The translations under genes were made by a program, and so were the position numbers. A stretch of DNA of 64,000 bases from Fratercula arctica (taxonomy: Eukaryota > Chordata > Aves > Charadriiformes > Alcidae), in assembly GCA_947846985.1 (NCBI GenBank), contig CANTUZ010000002.1:133385889-133449888 (forward strand), in the 5' to 3' direction. This document shows positions 62,246 to 64,000 of this stretch, piece after piece; position 1 is the stretch's first letter, and every line of letters starts with the position of its first letter. The notes under the pieces were generated by a model. The model saw only the letters and a list, made by a program, of their open reading frames with translations, ran no database searches and was not told the DNA's origin.

Positions 62246-63537
62246 AGCAAAATTAAGCCTCGTTTTCTCTTAGGCTCTGTTAAATAAAAGGTTTTCAAGG
62301 AAAGCTCCTTTGGCTTATATAGGAATTTCAACAGCTGCAAGAACTTCTGGAGCTCAGTACAACCTGAATGCCCAAGAAGTTCTTCTTTCTGTTTAGTTTA
62401 CATAGCATATGCATGATGCACACCAGGCATACATACACAAATCTACTTATTTAGTTAGTTAATTTATGTTTAAGGGTGTCTTATTTTAAAATTTCATATA
62501 ACATGACTGTATAACTGCACAGAAATTCTGGGGACTTCTACATTGCATCCTCCCCTTGACGCCATCTTCCAAATGAAGCCTGGATTGTATGGATGGGTTC
62601 ATTCATACCTTATGCTCCCTACCATATGGGATGTGTGTAACATAAATCAGCAGCTCTTGCAGGTGGGGTCACTACAGATCTGATAGTCCACGTAACCTGG
62701 TTGGATAAACTTTCTTAGGGTATGTACATGGCAGCGTGAGGGTGAAGCAGTTAGTGATGCCCCTGGAACTAAAAAAGGTGTCTGAAATCATTATTTCATT
62801 GTTTCCTTGTAGTGTTTAATTTAAGGAATATTTCAGACATTAAGGAATGTCTGAATTAAGAAATTACCACACAGAAAATCTCAGTCCCGATTAGGGTTCT
62901 TTTTTATTTTACAGGAAGTTGTTTAACAGAAATAAATGGGATATATGTTAATAATGCTTTAAGGAAGTCTTTTAATTCAGGCTCCTTTTGAGGTAGTCAG
63001 GAATTCTGTGAGGTGATAAATGGGTGGGATTATGAGGATACGGGAATTCAGGCAGCCCCACGGTGCCTCCTTTGCATATCTCAGTAAGACTGATTAAACT
63101 GTTGTAAAAGTACTTCAGAGTTGTTCTTCTATTTTGTCATTTGCATTTTAGTTACAAGCTCAGACCTCGATACTTAGCTTGATGGATGCAGCGTCACTGC
63201 TAAGTTTGTCTATTAACTGAGTACTACATTATTGTTTTATCTGGTATATAAACATACATATGAAGTGATAGATAAGTGTACGGTTGTTGAGTTTAACTGG
63301 TTCAATTATTTTAATATCTAGGGGTTTTTTTTTTACTGCAAAGGGGTAAGCATTCTGCCTCTGATCTGCCAGTGCAGTTAAACAATTGCTTGATCTTCAA
63401 CAATTGCAGATGAATGGTCATCTGGACATCAATGGCAGCGACAAGCTTCAAGTTAAACAACATATGGCTAAGCACCAGCCAGAATTTGGACTGAACACTC
63501 TCCTTTCCATATGCAGTTTTTAGCAGAAGGTTTTAAC

Positions 63538-63590
63538 CCTTCCCTTTTATAAATAAATATGGTTCTTCCCCTTCTATAAATAAATGAACC
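63538..63590. repeat. Imperfect tandem duplication of about 27 bp
   Basis: CTTCCCTTTTATAAATAAAT and CTTCCCCTTCTATAAATAAAT are adjacent diverged copies in STMN2 intron 1. Confidence 0.8.
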
Positions 63591-64000
63591 CAAGTCAGCA
63601 GTGAATTATTTTCAACAGTCAGAAAACTACTTATCTGAATAGACAGATAGGAAATTACTTCAAGATGAGAACATATGTAGACAAGATTCAGAAAAGAGTT
63701 TTTGTCTCATAACGTTAGCAGAAATGTGATTTGAGTGAGACACCATTATTCCAGATTTTGTCAAGATCTAGCAGAAGAAATATTTCAATTAGTTTATTTT
63801 TCTGAGAATTTTGATTACTAAGCTAATATAGAGTTGCTGGCAAGTACAATTCACTAGAGAACTGAAGGTTAACACCTATTCACATTCTTTTCCTGTTTTT
63901 AAAGAGTGGATTACTCTTCCTGCTATTGAGAATCGAGGCAGTAATAATTTTAAAAACAGTCCATATGGCTAAGTATTTATATTGCCTCAAAGCAGTTCTT

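Larger units (their letters stand above)
59702..64000 (+). other. STMN2: STMN2 intron 1, 5' portion
   Basis: The intron starts with GTAAGAAAAC immediately after exon 1 and runs past the window end. It contains an A22 tract, a dense CpG island (60060-60990), a non-repetitive candidate regulatory stretch (60985-61590), an A-rich tract near 61717-61738, an ancient repeat relic (62020-62245) and AT-rich sequence from 62250 to 64000. I see no exon 2: nothing encodes the expected anchor segment. I also see no extended GU repeat of the kind that marks the human TDP-43-repressed cryptic exon, although in human that exon lies further into the intron than this window reaches. Confidence 0.85.

Noticed and set aside
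1..64000. CRISPR arrays, operons, prokaryotic or phage genes, endogenous retroviral genes, tRNA and rRNA genes
   Set aside because: None seen. There is no regular spaced repeat array, no LTR pair or retroviral protein frame, and no tRNA-like fold recognised. The sequence is vertebrate.

Overview
The window is vertebrate nuclear DNA from a bird. It is AT-rich, nearly gene-free, full of degenerate homopolymer tracts, and its recognisable interspersed repeats are 3' ends of CR1 LINEs carrying the avian terminal signature (a 'ggttggact..gatgat' core followed by ATTCTATG-type octamers). There are no Alu/L1-type repeats. The species cannot be fixed from the sequence alone.

Positions 1 to about 56,500 are a gene desert. 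I find no convincing protein-coding exon on either strand. What can be named are CR1 copies of different ages, fragments that resemble ancient amniote interspersed repeats, simple repeats, and a few stretches that look like candidate regulatory elements. Most of the longer open frames here are chance or repeat-derived.

The right end is the 5' end of STMN2 (stathmin-2/SCG10, a neuronal microtubule regulator) on the + strand. Exon 1 ends at 59,701 with a start codon at 59,683 in a near-ideal Kozak context, encoding M-A-K-T-A-M plus the first base of the next codon, followed by a GTAAGA donor. These are the first residues of stathmin-2, with the split-codon boundary I recall for the human gene. 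The roughly 340 bp upstream (59,340-59,682) also match the human STMN2 promoter/5'UTR as I remember it. About 2.4 kb upstream of the ATG, inside a CpG island (about 56,545-57,485), lie two near-identical RE1/NRSE (REST-binding) sites 40 bp apart. SCG10 is one of the founding REST targets, so the duplicated RE1 independently supports the assignment. A CR1 copy has inserted between the RE1 pair and the promoter.

From 59,702 to the window end is the start of STMN2 intron 1. It holds a second very GC-rich CpG island (about 60,060-60,990) with a TATAAATA motif, quadruplex-prone G clusters and a 22-G run. Next come a non-repetitive stretch (about 60,985-61,590) that looks like a conserved regulatory element, and a relic of an old palindromic repeat. 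Exon 2, which would encode the palmitoylated membrane anchor, is beyond the window.

In mammals the interval upstream of STMN2 is a large IL7-STMN2 gene desert. The 56 kb upstream here fit that arrangement, but no IL7 sequence is visible, so synteny is an inference.
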